Origin: Hemibagrus wyckioides
Lineage: Eukaryota > Chordata > Actinopteri > Siluriformes > Bagridae
Assembly (NCBI RefSeq): GCF_019097595.1
Contig: NC_080710.1
Coordinates: 3,345,780-3,409,779 of the forward strand
Direction: 5' to 3'
DNA: 64,000 nucleotides
The stretch's first letter is position 1. Every line of letters begins with the position of its first letter. The notes beneath the pieces were generated by a model. The model made no database searches. It was not told the origin of the DNA and was given only the letters and a program-made list of their open reading frames with translations. Both the position numbers and the translations under genes were made by a program. Positions 59,114 to 64,000 of the stretch are shown piece by piece.

Positions 59114-62100
59114 TAAGTTTGTCATGTTTCATGTAACAGAGAAACCACCAAAAGTGTAAATTTCCTCTGGTGACACAAATGTTTCACCAACACAGGAAAG
59201 TAGTAGCAATAATTAATAAATAAATAAATAAAAACAACACAATATTCTTAAGCAATAAATTATACCTAACTGTGGCATTTATTTATTTATTTATCAATAT
59301 AATGAAAAATGTTCGTAAAAAACAGCATGTAAGTTCCCAAAATGAGAGAAAATGTTTTAGAATTTTCTAGAAATATTTATTATTTCATGAATTAGAGTAA
59401 AGAAAATAAATAATACATTATTCTAAAACAGTATATGAAGTAAATATGACGGATAAAATAATAATAATATATTTTAGGTCAGAGTAAATTTAAAAAATAA
59501 ATAACGTGCATAAAAAGTCAAATAGCTGAGCAGGACATCATTATGGAGCAGTTTCACTTTGACTTGAAATGTCTGCTCTATAGATGTTAAAGTATTATAT
59601 GTGTGTCCCTGAGTCTCGAGGTAGTTTTCAGATTATTGTGTTGCGTCCTGCAGGAATGGAGATTAGAGCCGGTTTTCACGCACCACGCTCACACGGCGTG
59701 TCTCTCCGCGGTGGCGGCCAACCAGCAGTTCGTCGCTACGGGAAGCAAAGACGAAACCGTCCAGCTCTACGACATGAAGACGAGAACGGAGCATGGGGCG
59801 CTATTACACCATGACGGTGAGGGGGGGGGGGATCCACGGTCAAAGCTTCATGGACGTGAACTGAATTCAAAACGGCTGTGTGTGTGTGTGTGTAGGTACT
59901 ATCTCGTGCCTGGAGTTCGGTTCTACTTCTCACTTACTGAGCGGTGGGGAAGACGGTCTGCTGTGTGTGTGGAGCACAAAGACATGGGAATGTCTGAAAT
60001 CCATTAAAGCTCACATGTAAGTGTCGCTGTAATCAGAGTCGCTGATGAGGAGTTTTGTGTTATGTTTTTGGCTGACGTTTTATGTTTTGCGTTTGTTCCG
60101 TAGGGGTCATGTGACTTCTCTCTCAATGCATCCGTCTGGAAAACTTGCGCTGTCTGTTGGGACGGACAAGAAGCTCAGGTAAAGTAGCGAGTGTGCTTCC
60201 GAATATGTCATGAAGCCCTTAACTGTGTTTTTTGTTTTTGCATCCAATGTGAAATATAGATTTCTGACTTTTTCTAGAACGTGGAATCTTATCGAGGGAA
60301 GGCCAGCTTTTACCAAGAACATTAAACAAAGTAAGCTTTTAAAATCTTTAAAAACCTTTTAAAGGCCCCCCCCCAATCCACTGGACAGTCTCTTGAAATG
60401 ATATTCGTCTTGTCGTTTGTGAAGATGCACAGATCGTGCAGTGGTCACCAGCAGGAGATAAGTATGTCGTTGTCGTAAACGATAAACTAGATGTCTACGA
60501 CCTGGAGTCTGCCAGCATCATCGGCACCTTTGCCTACAGGAAGAGGATTTCATCTGTCAGATTTCTGAAGGTTTGTTTTAGGTTACTGTTCATTTTATTT
60601 ACTTACCTAAATCTTCTTCTTCTTCTTCTTCTTTCTCAACACTTACACCCACTAGCTTCATATCCTCATTTATTCCATCCATATACCTCCTCTTTGGCCT
60701 TCCTCTTTGCCTCCTGCCTGGCAGCTCCTTGTCCAACATTCTCCTACCAATATACTCACTCTCCCTCCTCTGAACATGTCCAAACCATTAAATAAAGAAG
60801 ACTATCACACCGTTTGAACTGGCATTGTGTCGGTCAGCTTTGTTAGTTCTATTGAATTCGTGCCAAGTATTACACTGACCTGTTAGTTCCTCAGTAGCTC
60901 TCGGATGCACAATTCCACGTCACTATAAACAGTTGAAGAAAGGACATTATTTAAGTTACATTTACATTATTTACTGTCCAGCGTCACCCAAATGGCCCTA
61001 CAGAGCCTGGTTCCTCTCAAGGTTTCTTCCTCTTATCATCTCAAGGAGTTATTCCTCACCACCGTCGCCTCAGACTTGCTTGCATTAGGGATAAATGATA
61101 GAGATAAATACTAACTTAACTTAGCATTTTTCTATACTTCTGTAAAGCTGCCTTAAGACAATGTCCATTGTTAAAATCACTATACAAATAAATTTGAATT
61201 GCCAAACTTCAAATTAAAATAATTTTGCTTTATATTTTATTATATTACTGAAATTATTTTCTTAAGTAACTTGCAACCTAGCTTACTTATGTTAACTATT
61301 TACTTATTTTACTTAAATAACTTTATTTAACTTTAAATAACTTAAGTACCTTAACTTACTAAACATAATGTTCTTAGTTCATTACATGCTGTATTTACTT
61401 ACTTATATACTTAAACAAAATCTTCATTAATTAGTTACTACTTATCATACTTTATTTAATGACTTTTCTTAATTTGCTCACGTCTGTGCTTATATTAAAG
61501 AGGTAAACCCTTACTAAAGGTAAACCCTATAGAGGTAAACCCTTACTAAAGTGCTTAACTAACTTGCCTACTTCCTTTACTTACTACCTTATTAAACATG
61601 CTTTCTTACTATTCTACCTTACTTACTTTACTTTATTAACTATCTTAATGTACTTAACTTATTTTTCTTACTTACCGACAACAATACTTACTTTGCTTGA
61701 CTTCCTTCTCTAACTTTACTACCCATGTACTTAATCTGTACTGAACTCTAATTCTCTACATTACTTACTACTTTACTTTACTTACATGAAATACATGGTC
61801 ATTTATTTAGCTTTCTTGCTGTAGTTACTTACTGCCATTTTTACTTGGCTTCCCATCTTACATTATATTTACTTTACATTACATTTATATTAAATAAATA
61901 AAGGTTGTTTGAGCAAACTTGACTTATTCTTTACTTAACTTTACACCTTTATAACTTTATTTACTGTGTACCTTATGTTACTTACTGTACTTACCTTACT
62001 TTACTTAGTGTATACCTTATTTTACTTAATTTACTTAATTTTTCCCTTACAATAGTTACTATAATTGGTGTATACCTTAGTTTATTTGTTATTTACTGTA

Positions 62101-64000
62101 CACCTTACTTTACTTACTGTGTATCTCACGTTCCTTGATTTACTTACTGTATACCATACTTTACTTTTAATTTACGTACTGTATGCCTTACTTTACTTAC
62201 TGTACTTACTATATACCTTACTTTACCTACTGTATATCAAAGTTTACCTCACTTACTGTATACTTAGAGTATATCTTACTTTATTTTAAGTTTACTTTAC
62301 TTACTGTATATCTTACTTTACTTAAAGTTTACTTTACTTACTTTATACTTAGAGTATATCTTACTTTACATACTATATACCTTATTTACTACTTACTATA
62401 TACCTAAGTTTATCTACTGTATATCTTACTTTACTTAGTTTACCTTACCTACTGTATCCCTTACTTTACCTATTGTATCCCTTACTTTACTTACTGTATA
62501 CCTTTACTTACTTTACCGACTGTATATCTTACTGTATATCTTATTCTACTTACTTTACCTGTTGTATAGCTTACTTTACTTAAAGTTTACTTTACTTACT
62601 GCATACCTTACTTTACCTACTGTATATCTTACTGTATATCTTTATTACTTTACCTACTGTATATATTACTTACTGTATATCTTTATTACTTTACCTACTG
62701 TATATATTACTTACTGTATATCTTTATTACTTTACCTACTGTATATCTTACTTACTGTATATCTTTCTTACTTTACTGGCTGTATATCTTACTTTACTTA
62801 AAGTTTACCTTACTTACTGTATCCCTTACTTTGCTTACTTTACCTACTGTATATCTTACTCTACATACTTTACTTACTGTACATCTTACTCTACTTACTG
62901 TATATCTTACTCTACTTACTTTATTTACTGTATATCTTACTCTACTTACTGTACCTACTGTATATCTTACTTTACTTAGTTTACCTTACTTACTGTATAC
63001 TTTACTTAGAGTATATCTTACTTTATTTATTATATACCTAACTTACCTTACTGAGAATATACCTTACTTTCCCTACTGTATACCTTACCTTACTTCGAAC
63101 ATATCTTACTTTACTTACTGCATAACAAACTTTCTTACTGAGTTAATACATATATAAAATGTTTGTATGTATTGTGTTTGTATGTGGTGTTATTTGTTAT
63201 AATAATATATTTTGTAAAAGTGACCTGGTTAACCATGTGGGTTATAACATCATCCCTGTTGCAGAACACGCTGCTGGCTGTGGCAGGAGATGATGAACAT
63301 GTACAGGTGTATGATCTCACCTCTGAAAAGTGCATCTGCGAGTTCAAAGCCCATGAAAACAGGTGCGTTTTGCTTAACATACTCAACTCCTGCTTTGTAG
63401 GAGAATTTTTACATTTCACATTAAATGTCGCATACACTGTGAGAGGAAAAGCTCAGAAGCATGTAATTAGTCGTGTTATTATGACACTGATTTGTCGTTT
63501 AAGGATTTAGCAATGCTGGATTTTTATCCATTTCTAGTTACGTGATGTATTAAAGGTCAGTTTTCAGTATAGAGCGGGGTTCTCCGTGCTAGAACTTTAA
63601 ATTATATCTTTATTTCTAGCAGTTACCAAACCCTAGCACTGGAGACTCCTTCCATTATATCAACAGTTGTACATGTTATTCATCTGTCATACAAGAACGA
63701 TCACATATAAGAGAGAATTATCCTGTCTCTCATGTTGTAACTGATTTGTTTGTTCGTAGAGTAAAAGCTCTGGACAGCTTTGAGATGAACGACTTGTGTG
63801 TGTTGGTCACTGCATCTAACGATGGATTCATCAAGCTGTGGGACTTCAGTACAGAGGTACGAAAGCATCTCACTGTGGATGCAAATCATGGTCCTGAGCC
63901 TAAACCCCTTATTACTTAACTACTGAACTTATTTTATATACTCAATTAATTTACTACATTTGCTTATTTACTGCCTTAGAAAGGTGTCCGGAGTTCTGTG
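58357..64000 (+). CDS. pak1ip1: p21-activated kinase-interacting protein 1, 5' part (runs off right edge)
   Basis: WD40-repeat protein of the nucleolus, needed for large ribosomal subunit biogenesis and reported to bind PAK1. Exons: 58357-58458, 59654-59816, 59896-60016, 60104-60178, 60278-60330, 60425-60570, 63265-63362, 63760-63856, 63980 to beyond 64000. Phases agree throughout. The N-terminus (VIVGSYEQIVFGYRVCP) matches the start of human PAK1IP1. WD-type blades are visible: FTHHAHTACLSAVAANQQFV, TGSKDETVQLYDM, LLSGGEDGLLCVWSTKTWEC, GHVTSLSMHPSGKLALSVGT, QIVQWSPAGDKYVVVVND and LLAVAGDDEHVQVYDL, then LVTASNDGFIKLWDF. The Lys-rich C-terminus lies outside the window. An ATG at 58337 is out of frame. 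Intron 1 holds the CT tract and intron 6 a LINE fragment and an AT-rich array. Confidence 0.95.
58589..59113 (+). repeat. half-kilobase polypyrimidine (CT)n tract
   Basis: Almost uninterrupted CT with scattered GTCTGTCTGT, TTC and CTTC interruptions, in pak1ip1 intron 1. Ser/Leu-rich (plus) and Arg/Glu-rich (minus) translations are artefacts. Confidence 0.95.
59114..59653. other. AT-rich intron remainder
   Basis: AAATAAATAA-type sequence and a plain stretch up to the pak1ip1 exon 2 acceptor. Nothing else recognised. Confidence 0.6.
60600..60787 (-). mobile_element. LINE 3'-end fragment (reverse transcriptase C-terminus)
   Basis: The minus strand reads, from 60787 downwards, WFGHVQRRESEYIGRR, then ELPGRRQRGRPKRRYMDG, then EDMKLVGV, all in one frame. 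This is the conserved tail found at the C-terminus of many non-LTR retrotransposon polyproteins. It is a short relic in pak1ip1 intron 6; the clade was not determined. Confidence 0.75.
60981..61200 (+). repeat. dispersed fish repeat, copy 2
   Basis: Reads GAGCCTGGTTCCTCTCAAGG, then TGTAAAGCTGCCTTAAGACA and CACTATACAAATAAATTTGA. This is the reverse complement of the copy at 38707-38885. Confidence 0.7.
61205..63130 (+). repeat. degenerate AT-rich tandem array (TTACTTTACTTACTGTATAT-type)
   Basis: About 1.9 kb of imperfect repeats of short words such as TTACTTACTGTATATC and CTTACTTTACTTA in pak1ip1 intron 6. It is loosest at 61205-61900 and most regular at about 62060-63060. The unit is too variable for one fixed period; 20-35 bp is typical. 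No coding function. Confidence 0.8.

Noticed and set aside
58496..59116. Arg/Glu-rich and Ser/Leu-rich open frames
   Set aside because: They are translations of a CT simple repeat.

Overview
The window is vertebrate nuclear DNA from a ray-finned (teleost) fish. The evidence is compact spliced genes with GT-AG introns, long (CA)n, (CT)n, (TA)n and GATA microsatellites, several Tc1-like DNA transposons of types typical of fish, and proteins that resemble fish versions of known vertebrate genes. I cannot fix the order; a catfish-like genome is possible but not shown. I rebuilt the exons by hand from splice sites and reading-frame phase. In every complete gene the exon lengths sum to a whole number of codons. 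No tRNA, rRNA, CRISPR array or prokaryotic operon was seen.

Layout from left to right: the 3' end of a ceramide synthase gene, cers2-like (574-1224, +); cdk5 complete in 12 exons (10048-5472, -); pus3 (11151-13203, +), head-to-head with cdk5; a nine-domain progranulin gene (16560-20970, +); map3k14, the NF-kappaB-inducing kinase (22362-31098, +); a class I ARF GTPase gene, arf2/arf1-like (33558-35045, +); pck2, mitochondrial PEPCK (40700-51577, +); psme1, the proteasome activator PA28-alpha (53804-57617, +); and the 5' part of pak1ip1 (58357 to beyond the right edge, +). The genes do not form one pathway. Two adjacent pairs, grn/map3k14 and pck2/psme1, also lie near each other in the human genome (17q21 and 14q11-12), so they look like conserved synteny.

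Between and inside the genes are at least eight Tc1-like pieces: one almost complete element (46246-47492) with a single frameshift, four rearranged or truncated relatives, and three copies of a ~535-bp deletion derivative that share one deletion junction. There are also a TTAA-flanked foldback element, two SINE-like elements, a LINE 3' fragment, a 41/42-bp satellite in map3k14 intron 1, a ~3-kb TG-rich minisatellite in pck2 intron 1, and a degenerate AT-rich array in pak1ip1.

The most interesting signals are: a tandem array of 23 twelve-residue units inside the N-terminal half of NIK; an AT-AC (U12-type) intron in cdk5; a GC-AG intron in pck2; three CACGTG boxes upstream of the progranulin gene; an ISRE-like site next to a perfect kappaB-like site upstream of psme1; and the shared-junction and foldback Tc1 derivatives. 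No wholly new multi-gene system was found.
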